A DNA stretch of 64,000 bases from Alphaproteobacteria bacterium (GCA_012103315.1 WLWZ01000019.1:1-64000); one strand, 5' to 3'. Positions 17,108 to 26,614 are shown, numbered from the stretch's first letter. The notes: generated by a model not told the origin, from the sequence alone. Translations and numbers: made by a program.

Positions 17108-17959
17108 ATGCAAATTAACCCGCTTTCAGATGTTTTGGGTGCCGAAGTTGTTGGAATTGATGTTGGCGATCTCGATGGCGCGACCTTTGATAAAGTTCAT
17201 GAAGCCTTTCTGGAGCATCATGTGCTGGTATTCCGCAATCAGGACTTGCCGGTAGAACGTCAGGTCAGCTTTGCGCAGAGGTTTGGCGAGCTGGATGTTC
17301 ATATTCAAAAGGACAATAAACATTCCGGTCATGAGGCCATGCAAATTCTGTCTACGAAGAAGGTGAACGGTAAATTTGTTGGCTCGCCCTCGGCGGGTGA
17401 TGCCTGGCATTCTGATCTGTCTTACACCGATATTCCGACGCTCTGCACCATGCTGTATGCAGTTGAGATTCCTGAAGTTGGGGGCGATACTGAATGGTCA
17501 AACATGTATCGCGCCTATGATACGTTGCCAGATTCAACGAAGCAGAAACTGGAAGGGTTACATGCCCGGCATACATTCAACCGATTTCGGAATCCACGCG
17601 TAGAAGTTCCTGAAATAAATAAAGATATAGGCAAGGAGCGTTATGCGGATATCGCGCCACCAGATGCTGTTCATCCGGTCGTGCGTACCCATCCGGAAAC
17701 TGGGCGCAAGGCTCTCTACATCTCGGAGCGTTTCACGATTGGGATCGAAGAGTTGTCGGAAGAGGAAGGCCAGGCGTTAATGGATGAATTAATAGCACAT
17801 CAAAAACAGCGCGACTTCATTTATCGCCATAAATGGGACCTGCAAGATCTGACGATTTGGGATAATCGCTGCCTGATCCATCTCGCCTGTGGCGGCGTTC
17901 CAGAAGGACAAATTCGACATATGCATCGCGTGATCGTACGTGGTGACAAACCGTACTGA
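17108..17959 (+). CDS. TauD/TfdA family dioxygenase, tandem paralogue
   Basis: A 283-residue protein with ATG 17108 behind an AGAGAGG ribosome binding site. Iron ligands are H101 and D103 (AWHSDLS) and H258 (WDNRCLIH); IRHMHR carries the 2-oxoglutarate arginine. It keeps the segments THPETGRKALYIS and EERYTIG-like regions seen in 7571. The tandem pair 16244/17108 mirrors the pair 7571/8433, with the second member of each pair carrying CLIH instead of CTxH. That suggests the two pairs derive from duplication of a pair. Part of the 16244-21424 operon. Confidence 0.95.
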   Translation: MQINPLSDVLGAEVVGIDVGDLDGATFDKVHEAFLEHHVLVFRNQDLPVERQVSFAQRFGELDVHIQKDNKHSGHEAMQILSTKKVNGKFVGSPSAGDAWHSDLSYTDIPTLCTMLYAVEIPEVGGDTEWSNMYRAYDTLPDSTKQKLEGLHARHTFNRFRNPRVEVPEINKDIGKERYADIAPPDAVHPVVRTHPETGRKALYISERFTIGIEELSEEEGQALMDELIAHQKQRDFIYRHKWDLQDLTIWDNRCLIHLACGGVPEGQIRHMHRVIVRGDKPY

Positions 17960-17982
17960 ACTTTAACCAGGAGTTACCAAAA

Positions 17983-18408
17983 ATGGCTGACGCAAGACCC
18001 GCCTCAACGAAACCCCGTATTCGACACACGATGCTGCGGGTCAAAGACCTAGACCGATCAGTAAAATTCTACGCCGAGGTCATGGGTATGCAGGAATTCC
18101 GCCGCAATGAGAACGAAGGTGGCAAGTATACGGTCGTTTTCATGGGGTTTGGCGATGAAAACACCGACCCCGCGATAGAGCTGACCTATAATTGGGGCCA
18201 GGATGATGGTTACGAGCTAGGATCAGGCTTTGGTCATGTCGCCATTGGCTATCCGGACATCTACGAGATTTGCAAAAAGGTCGAAGAATTCGGCATGGAA
18301 GTGCCGCGTCCGCCAGGACCGCTGAAACATTCTGGCCCCAATGGTCCGGTTATTGCGTTTATTCGCGATCCTGACGGCTATTCAATTGAACTGGGCCAGC
18401 GCGCCTAA
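17983..18408 (+). CDS. gloA: lactoylglutathione lyase (glyoxalase I)
   Basis: A 141-residue glyoxalase I of the short bacterial type. The four metal ligands are recognisable: H15 (IRHTML), E66 (AIELTYNWG), H85 (GFGHVAIG) and E136 (YSIELGQ), the pattern of the Ni-dependent E. coli enzyme. It isomerises the methylglyoxal-glutathione hemithioacetal to S-lactoylglutathione. A ribosome binding site (CAGGAG) precedes ATG 17983. Its place between dioxygenases and UbiD decarboxylases suggests either detoxification of a reactive 2-oxoaldehyde made by this pathway or a related substrate. Confidence 0.93.
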   Translation: MADARPASTKPRIRHTMLRVKDLDRSVKFYAEVMGMQEFRRNENEGGKYTVVFMGFGDENTDPAIELTYNWGQDDGYELGSGFGHVAIGYPDIYEICKKVEEFGMEVPRPPGPLKHSGPNGPVIAFIRDPDGYSIELGQRA

Positions 18409-18431
18409 TAATCACGACTTTGGGGGCTGAG

Positions 18432-19916
18432 ATGGCAATAAGTGCACCGGCGGAAGCAATTCGGACAAGCAACGAGCACAAATTTGCCTATCAAGATCTG
18501 CGCGATTGGCTCGCGGAAGCGGAGAAACTCGAAGAGTTGGAGACAATAACTGGCGCAAGTTGGGAAGAGGACATCGGGATGGCGGCGACGGTCGCCAAAT
18601 ATCGTGATGGGTCGCCGGCATTGCTGTTTGATGAGGTTCCGGGCTGTGCCAAGGGTTTCCGGGTTCTGTGCAACTTCTTTGGTGGAAAACGCAAAAATTT
18701 GACGCTTGGGTTTCCTGAACATCTCAACAAGGTCGAACTGTCGGAAGCTTGGGCGGGTGTTTACTCGCATGAACAGGCTGCCCTGATCCCGCCGACTTAT
18801 GTCGACGATGGCCCGATTTTCGAGAACATCATGACTGGTGATGATATCGATGTGCTCGCTTTCCCATCACCGATGTGGCACGAGGACGATGGTGGCCGCT
18901 ATATCGGCACTGGAACCTACAATGTGACCCAAGACCCGGACACTGGTTGGTACAATCTTGGCTGTTACCGGGTCATGGTGATCGACGACAAGACGGTCGC
19001 CTATAACTCCGCGCCCGGAAAACACGGCAGAATTCATCACGAAAAACATGTCGCCAAGGGCGAAAAAATGCCTGTGGTCATGGTCGTTGGCGGCGAACCG
19101 TTGGCATTTCTGCTCGGAGGTTACGAAGTCCCGTCAGGTGTAAGCGAGTTTGATGTTATGGGTGGGCTGCGTGGCAAGCCCATAGATTTAGTGCGCGGCA
19201 AAGAAACGGGCCTTCCATTCCCGGCCGACGCCGAGATCGTTATCGAAGGATGGGTCGACCCGGAAGAAGTTGTTCCTGAAGGGCCGTTCGGCGATTGGTG
19301 TGGTAGCTATACCGAACCGGGCAGGGTACGGCCCAAATGCGATGTTGCGGCGATCTATTACCGCAATGACCCGATTATCCTAGGGTTTCCACCACAGCAT
19401 TTGCCCGATGAGTTCTCCCGGTTCCGGGCCATTACCCGTTCTGCGCTGATGAAACGTAATATCGAGGCTGCTGGTGTTCCCGATATTCATCAGGTCTGGT
19501 GTCATGAGGTCGGTGGCTCGCGGATGCTCACCGGTGTATCGATCAAAGCCCGTTACCCAGGCCATTCGATGCAGGCAGGGCACATTGCGAGCCAGTGCCA
19601 TGCTGGGGCCTATGCCGGTAAATGGGTGATCGTCACTGATGACGATATCGATGTGACTGATCTGGAAGAGTTGATATGGGCGGCGTTGATGTGCTGCGAT
19701 CCGGCGACCGAGATGGATATTATCAGAAATGCGTGGACCTCGAATGCTGATCCGCGTTTGCATCCCGACGATAAGGCGAAAGGGAATGTTACGAATTCCC
19801 GTTTGATTATTGACGCCACCAAGCCGTTTCACTGGGCAGACCGGTTCCCTAAATCGACCAAACCCAAATCTGAAGTACTAGAGGCTGCCCGCGCGAAGTT
19901 CGGACATCTCGCATAA
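18432..19916 (+). CDS. UbiD family decarboxylase, aspartate subtype
   Basis: ATG 18432 is chosen because GGGGG lies 5 bp upstream; a TTG at 18420 is also in frame. The 494-residue product is shorter than the 4410 and 27637 proteins. Active-site residues are R180 (LGCYR), E283 and D288 in VPEGPFGDWCG. An aspartate here, as in E. coli UbiD, separates it from the PFGE subtype. The region LLFDEVPGCAKGFRVL and NFFGGKRKN are further family blocks. It is immediately followed by a close paralogue at 19931. A typical substrate would be an aromatic or unsaturated acid, unspecified. Confidence 0.95.
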   Translation: MAISAPAEAIRTSNEHKFAYQDLRDWLAEAEKLEELETITGASWEEDIGMAATVAKYRDGSPALLFDEVPGCAKGFRVLCNFFGGKRKNLTLGFPEHLNKVELSEAWAGVYSHEQAALIPPTYVDDGPIFENIMTGDDIDVLAFPSPMWHEDDGGRYIGTGTYNVTQDPDTGWYNLGCYRVMVIDDKTVAYNSAPGKHGRIHHEKHVAKGEKMPVVMVVGGEPLAFLLGGYEVPSGVSEFDVMGGLRGKPIDLVRGKETGLPFPADAEIVIEGWVDPEEVVPEGPFGDWCGSYTEPGRVRPKCDVAAIYYRNDPIILGFPPQHLPDEFSRFRAITRSALMKRNIEAAGVPDIHQVWCHEVGGSRMLTGVSIKARYPGHSMQAGHIASQCHAGAYAGKWVIVTDDDIDVTDLEELIWAALMCCDPATEMDIIRNAWTSNADPRLHPDDKAKGNVTNSRLIIDATKPFHWADRFPKSTKPKSEVLEAARAKFGHLA

Positions 19917-19930
19917 GGACAACACGGATT

Positions 19931-21424
19931 ATGGCCGAAACACCAACTGCGGTTGCCAATGATCGCGAGCATAATTTACGCCATACGTTAGTCTATCAAG
20001 ACTTGCGCGAATGGATCGCTGAGGCTGACCGCCTTGGCGAACTCCGCGATGTAAAAGGGGCGAGCTGGGAACAAGATATCGGACTCGCTTGCACGGTTGT
20101 GAAGTATGACGAAGACGCGCCGGTGCTATTGTTTGACGATATCCCCGGGGTGAAGCCGGGGTTCCGAGTGCTGGCGAATTTCTTTGGCGGCAAACGCAAG
20201 AATATGACACTTGGGTTTCCCGAAAACCTGTCCAAGGTCGAGCTTTCAGATGCCTGGGCGGACGTCTATTCCCATGACCAGCAATCACTAATCCCACCGG
20301 TAATTGTCGATGACGGGCCAGTCTTTGAGAATATCCAGATGGGCGATGAGGTCGATATAGACCAGTTTCCATCGCCAATCTGGCATGAAGGCGATGGTGG
20401 GCGCTATATCGGTACCGGCAGCTACAACGTGACGGCCGACCCCGACACAGGCTGGCTCAATCTCGGCTGCTACCGGATCATGGCGAAGGATTCAAAAACA
20501 GTAGCCTTCAATACAGGCCTCGGTAAACATGGCCGTATCCATTTTGAAAAGAACGCCGCTAAGGGAGAAAAGACACCGTGTGTAATGGTAATCGGCGGTG
20601 ATCCGATGACGTTTATCATGGGAGGCTATGACGTCCCGTCAGGAGTCAGTGAATATGACGTTGTCGGTGGATTACGCGGTAAACCGGTCGAGCTGGTGAA
20701 GGGCAAGGTCACTGGTCTACCATTTCCTGCAAATGCCGAGATCGTCCTTGAAGGCTACGTTGATCCGGAGGTTGTAATCCCGGAGGGACCGTTTGGCGAC
20801 TGGTGTGGCAGCTATACTGAAAGCGGCAGGCAGCGCCCCAAATGCGAGATCGTAGCGGTCTATCATCGGAATGACCCCATCATCCTCGGGTTCCCGCCAC
20901 AAAGCCTGCCGGATGAATATTCTCGGTTTCGCGCCATAACCCGTTCTGCATTGTTGCGGCATGCGGTAAACGATGCGGGCGTGCCGGATGTCAAAGCGGT
21001 GTGGTGCCATGAAGTTGGCGGGTCCCATATGCTGACCGGTATCTCGATTACGCAACGCTATCCTGGCCATTCGACACAGGCAGCACAGATTGCGGCGCAA
21101 TGCCAATCAGGTGCCTATGCTGGTAAGTGGGTGATCGTGACTGACGACGATGTCGATGTTGCTGACTTGGAGGAACTGATCTGGGCGGCGCTGATGCGCT
21201 GCGACCCGGTCGCTGATATCGATTTTATCAAATATGGCTGGACGTCATTTGCTGACCCCCGCATCGATCCCGAAGAACGGGCCAAAGGGAATATCACAAA
21301 TTCCCGGATGATCATCGATGCCTGTCGTCCGTTCCACTGGAAAGATGATTTTAGTAAATCGACCAAGCCGTCAGAGGAGTTGCTGGCTATGGCGCGGGAG
21401 AAGTATGGGTATCTGTTGGAGTAG
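19931..21424 (+). CDS. UbiD family decarboxylase, aspartate subtype, tandem paralogue
   Basis: A 497-residue UbiD protein starting 14 bp after the previous UbiD gene and closely similar to it throughout (shared NFFGGKRKN, TLGFPE, GGRYIGTG, DPDTGW, GKPVELVKGK-like and AGKWVIVTDDD blocks). Catalytic positions are R182 (LGCYR), E285 and D290 in IPEGPFGDWCG. UbiD proteins act as homo-oligomers, but cotranscribed pairs such as this could form a mixed complex. Last gene of the operon that begins at 16244. Its stop is only 59 bp from the convergent autotransporter gene. Confidence 0.95.
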   Translation: MAETPTAVANDREHNLRHTLVYQDLREWIAEADRLGELRDVKGASWEQDIGLACTVVKYDEDAPVLLFDDIPGVKPGFRVLANFFGGKRKNMTLGFPENLSKVELSDAWADVYSHDQQSLIPPVIVDDGPVFENIQMGDEVDIDQFPSPIWHEGDGGRYIGTGSYNVTADPDTGWLNLGCYRIMAKDSKTVAFNTGLGKHGRIHFEKNAAKGEKTPCVMVIGGDPMTFIMGGYDVPSGVSEYDVVGGLRGKPVELVKGKVTGLPFPANAEIVLEGYVDPEVVIPEGPFGDWCGSYTESGRQRPKCEIVAVYHRNDPIILGFPPQSLPDEYSRFRAITRSALLRHAVNDAGVPDVKAVWCHEVGGSHMLTGISITQRYPGHSTQAAQIAAQCQSGAYAGKWVIVTDDDVDVADLEELIWAALMRCDPVADIDFIKYGWTSFADPRIDPEERAKGNITNSRMIIDACRPFHWKDDFSKSTKPSEELLAMAREKYGYLLE

Positions 21425-21482
21425 GGTTTGCGATCTGGTGTTGAGGGCTACCAGACCTAGAATATCCGTTCAAAGGGATGCG

Positions 21483-23909
21483 TTAGAAGCCGTACCGTAG
21501 CCGTAGCCTACCGGAGATTTCTTCCTCGCTGCCATCGGCTCTACGGTATTCGGCATCGGCGGTTACGCTTAGACCATTGTAATTCCCGACCCGAATTCGG
21601 GCTCCGACAAAGGCGCCAAGAACACTTTCGTCATCGGTTGTTGCGAATTGGAAACTAGTTCCTGACAGGTTCGCATTGACGTCCTCATTATTCATGCTTC
21701 GGAAGTCGATGCCAGTCCGCAAGCCAAACACGGCTTTTCCGCGGGTATATAGGCCCTCTAGCTGGGCCCGCGTGTTGTAGGTTTGCACAGTACGGTCTTC
21801 CACCGTTAGGTTGGAAGCCGTCGTGCCGGTCTCGGTATAGCCATCAAAGAAGGCTGCTGTATAAGCGAATGAGAGAGACGGCCGTAGTTCATACCGCTCT
21901 TTGAGTTTGTAAGACGTCTCAACTGTGACCGATGGGCTAACAAAAATATTGTTAAACGTCGCGCGGGCGGTCTCAAATCCGTTGTTGCTGTCGAGGACCG
22001 CACGTTGATTAGCATAATCTTCGTAGCCGCCTATCAGTGAGCCCGTCACCGTCATACCATAGCCCTGAAATTTGGCGTAGGCGCCGCCAAGAAAGCTTTC
22101 GACACTTGTTTTGATAGAGCGAACTTCGGTCGCAATTGTGCCAAAGGAATACCCCGCGACGAGGCCGATATGTAGATTATCGAACTTTTTTTCATACCCG
22201 GCGGCAAAGCCACCATAATCATGATCATATGCCAATGTTGCATCGCTGCCGGTACGGCTTAAGGCAGCGCCGAAGGCTTCGAACCAAGCGCCTTGTATGG
22301 ACCGTTTTGCGTATTTTTCTCCGGCTTCTGAGAGGAGCGTTCCGCTGGTATCAAGCGAGGCTGTTTGTGGTGCGATGCTTGCTCCGGTATGACCCGCTTG
22401 CTGGATGACGATGCGGTGTACGCTGGTGGTTATTGTGTTAACGATTTGCCCTTGAATGGATTGGCCAGTGGGATCGACCGTGACGACCGAATTGCCAACG
22501 ACAACACCGGCGACGCCACTGGCGATATTGATATTCTCCGCGTTGCTAAAGCTTAAAGCAGCTGAAGGGCCACTTCGGTCGGTGACGTTAACGGTGTCGG
22601 TTCCAGCACCAAGGTCAATCGTGCCTGTAATTTGCGATCCAGCACCGAGGTTGAGCGTATCGTCGCCGGCACCGAGGTCGATATTACCACTGAAAGCGCC
22701 GGTATTGGTGAAGGTGTCATTACCAGCACCGGTTGTGAGGTTGCCGATGAAACTATTGGCGGAGGTATTGGTAACGATGTTGTTGCCATCGCCGAGATTG
22801 GCATTGCCGGTGAAGGTACCATCGTTGTTAAACGTATCATCGCCAGTGCCAGTGGTGATATCGCCAGTGATCGTCGCGCCGGTGCCGTTATTGATGACGT
22901 TGGTGCCATCACTCAAATTGATACTACCGGTGATTTCTGAGCCCGAGTTAAGGGTGAGGGTCTGGGCCCCTGTACCGCCGGAGATCGCCTGGGTTGCATT
23001 GCCGGTCGCAGAAATTACACCGCTGTTGGTCAAGGTGACGTCATCCGCGCCTGCGTCATCAAGGTCAACGGTGACGGCACCCGTACCGCTGACTGTCAAT
23101 GTCCCCGAATTTGTTACCGAGGAGCTGGCGCCTAAAATTTCAACGGCGTTGCCATTATTGGCCGAGGTTTCAATTGTGCCACTATTGTTGATGTTTGCAT
23201 TGGCGCCGCTGGTTGTAATGCCGTCCGCGCCAGCAGTTATGGTCCCGGTATTGGTAATATTAATGTCGTCGCCGGTTTGCCGTATTCCGTGGGAAAGGTC
23301 GGAGTTAATTAATCCGCTATTAATGATCGTAAAATTATTACCGGTGCCAGTGATCCCTCTCGCCCCTGTGCCATCGGTCGTTATCGTACCGGTATTGGTA
23401 ATAGTGATGTTATTGCCGGCAAAGGTGTTGATCACATGTGAATTGGTCCCTGATGACATCAGTGTTCCACTATTCTCAATGGACCCGTCGTTTCCCCCAG
23501 CCATTTGAAGGACTTCCGACCCGGTACCAGTCGATATCATGGTTCCCCTATTAATGACGGTGTAATTATCACCGCTATGATTAATCGCTTCGTTGGCGTT
23601 GCCGAATACGGAAATCGTGCCGTTATTAGTAATTGTCGGAGCATCGCCAAATCCTGCGACGCCGTCGCCACCTAACGTGATGGTACCGCCAGATTCAATA
23701 ATCCCAATATTCCCGGCAGTGTTCATATTCTGAATACTATTCACCGTTTGGCCGCTGACGATCGTGAAGTCTTGTGCAAAAGCAGATTGAAGCAGCACAG
23801 TGCTTGAAAGCAGAAAGCTGCCCAGCACACCCAGAATAATTGATTTTATGGAGAGTTGTTTTGCTTGGGGGGCAAACCAGGCGGATCTAAACGCTACTAC
23901 TACGAACAA
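21483..23909 (-). CDS. autotransporter (type Va secretion) protein
   Basis: An 808-residue outer-membrane protein. An extended N-terminus leads to a signal peptide ending near SAFA-QDF (about residue 45). Residues ~46-540 are a beta-helical passenger made of short NSGTI/NTGTITADG-type repeats and several GDDTFTNTG blocks. Residues ~545-808 form the autotransporter barrel: alternating amphipathic strands, AYDHDYGGFAAGYE, and the terminal RLRLRYGF ending in the required aromatic residue. It is probably a surface adhesin. Convergent with the UbiD operon; direct repeats lie upstream of its start. Confidence 0.93.
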   Translation of the reverse strand: MFVVVAFRSAWFAPQAKQLSIKSIILGVLGSFLLSSTVLLQSAFAQDFTIVSGQTVNSIQNMNTAGNIGIIESGGTITLGGDGVAGFGDAPTITNNGTISVFGNANEAINHSGDNYTVINRGTMISTGTGSEVLQMAGGNDGSIENSGTLMSSGTNSHVINTFAGNNITITNTGTITTDGTGARGITGTGNNFTIINSGLINSDLSHGIRQTGDDINITNTGTITAGADGITTSGANANINNSGTIETSANNGNAVEILGASSSVTNSGTLTVSGTGAVTVDLDDAGADDVTLTNSGVISATGNATQAISGGTGAQTLTLNSGSEITGSINLSDGTNVINNGTGATITGDITTGTGDDTFNNDGTFTGNANLGDGNNIVTNTSANSFIGNLTTGAGNDTFTNTGAFSGNIDLGAGDDTLNLGAGSQITGTIDLGAGTDTVNVTDRSGPSAALSFSNAENINIASGVAGVVVGNSVVTVDPTGQSIQGQIVNTITTSVHRIVIQQAGHTGASIAPQTASLDTSGTLLSEAGEKYAKRSIQGAWFEAFGAALSRTGSDATLAYDHDYGGFAAGYEKKFDNLHIGLVAGYSFGTIATEVRSIKTSVESFLGGAYAKFQGYGMTVTGSLIGGYEDYANQRAVLDSNNGFETARATFNNIFVSPSVTVETSYKLKERYELRPSLSFAYTAAFFDGYTETGTTASNLTVEDRTVQTYNTRAQLEGLYTRGKAVFGLRTGIDFRSMNNEDVNANLSGTSFQFATTDDESVLGAFVGARIRVGNYNGLSVTADAEYRRADGSEEEISGRLRLRYGF

Positions 23910-24232
23910 AATAATTTCTTTCCCTGTACCCAGCTACTTTTGTTGCCGTTGTAACTTTTAGCCGTTGTAACCGAAAACGATTGGTGGACCTACCCGGAAA
24001 CACCACGAATCCAAAAGGTGAGTTGGGTCACATTAATACATGAAGTTTTGATCTCGTATACAGCAATGAACTAATTCTAGGCCGCGATCACGGGCTCGTG
24101 TTCGTCAGTTTTGGTATTGCTCGATGTTGTCGCTGATACCGTCACTGGATATTGGAGTCATCCGCGATATAGTAGGGAAGGGCCGGAGTGAATTTGCCCT
24201 CAAGATTTAATAAATTCTGACGGGAGGGAACT
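23910..24232. other. 323-bp intergenic region, divergent promoters
   Basis: No credible gene was found here. It separates the start of the minus-strand autotransporter from the plus-strand SDR at 24233. It contains the tandem 11-bp direct repeats at 23945-23971. A purine-rich ribosome binding site (ACGGGAGGGA) lies just before 24233. No tRNA-like fold was recognised. Confidence 0.6.
23945..23971. promoter_or_regulatory. two 11-bp direct repeats upstream of the autotransporter
   Basis: GCCGTTGTAAC occurs at 23945-23955 and again at 23961-23971, a 16-bp period, 36-62 bp upstream of the autotransporter start codon. Spacing and position fit an activator or repressor site for that gene; no cognate regulator is known here. 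Confidence 0.4.
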
Positions 24233-24994
24233 ATGGGACAACTCGAAGGTAAGGTTGCCATTGTGACCGGCGGCTCGCTGGGGATCGGGGCTGAATATTG
24301 TAAACGCCTTGCGGAAGAGGGTGCCAAAGTCGTTATTGCCGATCTCGAGGATGCCAGTTCTGTTGTTGGTGTGATCGAACAGGCTGGCGGCGAAGCCATC
24401 TTTGTCGAGACCGATGTCGCCGATGAAGCAGCCAATATTAACATGGCCGCCAAGGCGGTGGAGGCGTTTGGTCGGCTTGACATTCTGGTTGCCAATGCCG
24501 GGCTTTATACGCATTTGCGGCGTGGGCCGTCTTTGGAAGAATCCGTCGACGAGTGGGATGCCGTCTATAACGTCAACATCAAGGGCGTCTGGCTTGGTGC
24601 AAAAGCCTGTATTCCTGAGATGAAAAAGAACGGTTACGGCAAGATCATTAATATCGCGTCGACGGCCGCTTTTCAGGGTACACCGGGGATAACCCGTTAT
24701 GCCGCGTCTAAAGCAGCGGTCGTTGGCATTACGCGCTCCATGGCGCGGGAATATGGTGATGATGGTATTCGGATCAATGCCATTGCGCCGGGGCCGATTG
24801 AGACTGAAACCGGCAAGCAGTACGAAACCGAGGAAAGCATCAAGCGTCGGGTTGCCAGTGGTAAGAAGCGCGCATTGGGCCGCAACGGTATGCCGCAGGA
24901 TGTTATGGGGCTTTGTGTCTTTCTGTCGTCAGAGAAAAGTGATTTTATGAGTGGTCAAACGGTCGTCGTCGATGGCGGCGGCACAATGTGGTGA
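24233..24994 (+). CDS. short-chain dehydrogenase/reductase (SDR)
   Basis: A 253-residue classical SDR. The cofactor motif TGGSLGIG is near residue 12, NAG near 88, catalytic YAASK near 155, and the C-terminal block FLSSEKSDFMSGQTVVVDGG is typical. ATG 24233 follows a strong GGGAGGGA site. A second SDR starts 15 bp after its stop, so the two form a pair. They probably oxidise an alcohol or reduce a ketone in the same pathway as the neighbouring TauD and UbiD genes. Confidence 0.94.
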   Translation: MGQLEGKVAIVTGGSLGIGAEYCKRLAEEGAKVVIADLEDASSVVGVIEQAGGEAIFVETDVADEAANINMAAKAVEAFGRLDILVANAGLYTHLRRGPSLEESVDEWDAVYNVNIKGVWLGAKACIPEMKKNGYGKIINIASTAAFQGTPGITRYAASKAAVVGITRSMAREYGDDGIRINAIAPGPIETETGKQYETEESIKRRVASGKKRALGRNGMPQDVMGLCVFLSSEKSDFMSGQTVVVDGGGTMW

Positions 24995-25009
24995 AAAGGG
25001 ACTAAGTTG

Positions 25010-25771
25010 ATGGCGAGACTGGATGGACGGGTAGCGATTGTAACGGGGGGCGCGCGGAGTATCGGCGCAGCCTTTGCCAAGGGCCTGGCGGCAGAAGGCG
25101 CTAAAGTGGTGATTGCTGATCTCGATGCGGCAGAGGAAACGCTGGGCATCATCAAGCAGGCTGGCGGCGAAGCCATGGCTGTTAAAACCGATGTCACCAA
25201 CGAGAGCAGTTGCGAAGAGATGGTAGCCAAAGCAGTCGAAGCTTATGGTAAATTGGATATTCTTGTCGCGAATGCCGGTCTCTGGGTGCATCTCGAACGT
25301 CAGGAAGCCACTGAAATTGATGTCGATACCTGGGAAAAGGTCATGGCCGTCAATGTGAAGGGCGTCTGGCTGTCAGCGAAGGCGGCGATCCCGGAGATGG
25401 TGAAAAACAAATACGGCAAGATCATCACCGTGGCCTCGACCCGGGCAATGAAGGGTGGCGCCGGAATGCTGCATTATGATGCCAGTAAAGGCGCTGTCAT
25501 CGGCCTAACCCGGTCACTCGCGCGCGAATACGGGCCATCAGGCATTTGCGCCAACATCATTGCACCCGGCGCAACCGATACTGAGATTAGCCAGTCCTTA
25601 GCGACAGACACCCAAAAGGAACGCCGCGTAGCGAGCGCCCAGGCACGCGCGATCAAACGCGCGGAGGAACCTGATGATCTGGTTGGGGCTTGCGTGCATT
25701 TGGCGGCGCCAGAAAGCGATTTCATGTCCGGCCAGACGCTGGTGGTCGATGGCGGCGCTATCGTTTGGTAA
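25010..25771 (+). CDS. short-chain dehydrogenase/reductase (SDR)
   Basis: ATG 25010 is preferred over the in-frame TTG at 25007 because AAAAGGGA lies about 8-10 bp upstream. The 253-residue product has TGGARSIG at the cofactor loop, where the usual GxxxGIG second glycine is serine, and a catalytic YDASK near residue 155. It shares KIIT/KIIN-VASTRA and the C-terminal SDFMSGQTLVVDGG block with the 24233 gene. It ends with no gap against the stop codon of the convergent TauD gene. Likely cotranscribed with 24233. Confidence 0.93.
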   Translation: MARLDGRVAIVTGGARSIGAAFAKGLAAEGAKVVIADLDAAEETLGIIKQAGGEAMAVKTDVTNESSCEEMVAKAVEAYGKLDILVANAGLWVHLERQEATEIDVDTWEKVMAVNVKGVWLSAKAAIPEMVKNKYGKIITVASTRAMKGGAGMLHYDASKGAVIGLTRSLAREYGPSGICANIIAPGATDTEISQSLATDTQKERRVASAQARAIKRAEEPDDLVGACVHLAAPESDFMSGQTLVVDGGAIVW

Positions 25772-26614
25772 CTATGCGACCAGTTTGTCGCCACTGACCT
25801 TACTGCGGCGGAGGCGGCGATCATCGCCCAGTTCAAAATGCGTGCGGGCATGGGTCACCGCGAGATTGTCCCAGATGATGAAATCGCCGACCGTCCATTC
25901 ATGTTCATAGACAAACTGTCGTTGTTCGGCGTGATCAAAGACCGGATCGAGGATGGTGGCGCTGTCTTCAATGGATAATCCTTCGACCTGACAGGTCATC
26001 AGTCGGTTGACGAATAAAGCCTCGCGCCCAGTTTGTGGATGGGTGACAACGCAAGGCTGCCAGGCTTTTTCAATGTTATCGAGATTGCTCAGGTTGGGCT
26101 TCGCGATGGTGGCGTAGTCATAGACGCTGAGCGCCTTCTTTCCACGGATTGTCTGTTTGAGGTCCTCCGGCATGGTTTCCCACGCCTGATACATGTTGCA
26201 CCACATCGTATTGCCCCCGTTATTCGGGACAGCGATAGCGCAGAGCATGGTGAACTTGTCAGGCGCGTCTGTGTAGCAAGTGTCGTGGTGAAACCACATC
26301 TCGCCATCCGGGATAACACCAGTCGGCTCACCGTTTTCATCCCGAATATTACTGACATAGGCGATGCCGGGGGTTTCAGATGAACTTGCCGGAACGATGT
26401 AATCATCGGGCAGTTTGCGTTTGCGTATCGGGCCGAGGGCTTGCGTGAAGGCCAACTGTTGCTTGGCGTTAAAGGTTTGGCCGGGAAAGATTGCGACCTG
26501 ATGTTGGTGAATAATTGCGCGGATGTCGGCGGCGAGCGCCTCATCCGGCGTTTCACCGAAATCAACGTCGGTAATACGGGCGCCAAGCGGAGCGTCGAGT
26601 CGTGTGACTTTCAT
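25772..26614 (-). CDS. TauD/TfdA family dioxygenase (PDGE subtype)
   Basis: A 280-residue Fe(II)/2-oxoglutarate dioxygenase. Ligands are H109 and D111 in MWFHHDTCY and H255 in WDNLAVTHA; RRLRRS supplies the cosubstrate arginine. With the PDGEMWFHHD block and KKALSVYDY it groups with 15207-16088 and not with the other paralogues. It is the only minus-strand gene between SDRs on the plus strand. It diverges from the SDR at 26713, with about 100 bp of shared promoter space. Confidence 0.94.
   Translation of the reverse strand: MKVTRLDAPLGARITDVDFGETPDEALAADIRAIIHQHQVAIFPGQTFNAKQQLAFTQALGPIRKRKLPDDYIVPASSSETPGIAYVSNIRDENGEPTGVIPDGEMWFHHDTCYTDAPDKFTMLCAIAVPNNGGNTMWCNMYQAWETMPEDLKQTIRGKKALSVYDYATIAKPNLSNLDNIEKAWQPCVVTHPQTGREALFVNRLMTCQVEGLSIEDSATILDPVFDHAEQRQFVYEHEWTVGDFIIWDNLAVTHARTHFELGDDRRLRRSKVSGDKLVA

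Noticed and set aside
22456..23508. Long plus-strand reading frame of 350 codons
   Set aside because: It lies wholly inside the autotransporter, antisense to its repeat region, and is low-complexity proline/valine/leucine-rich; an antisense shadow.
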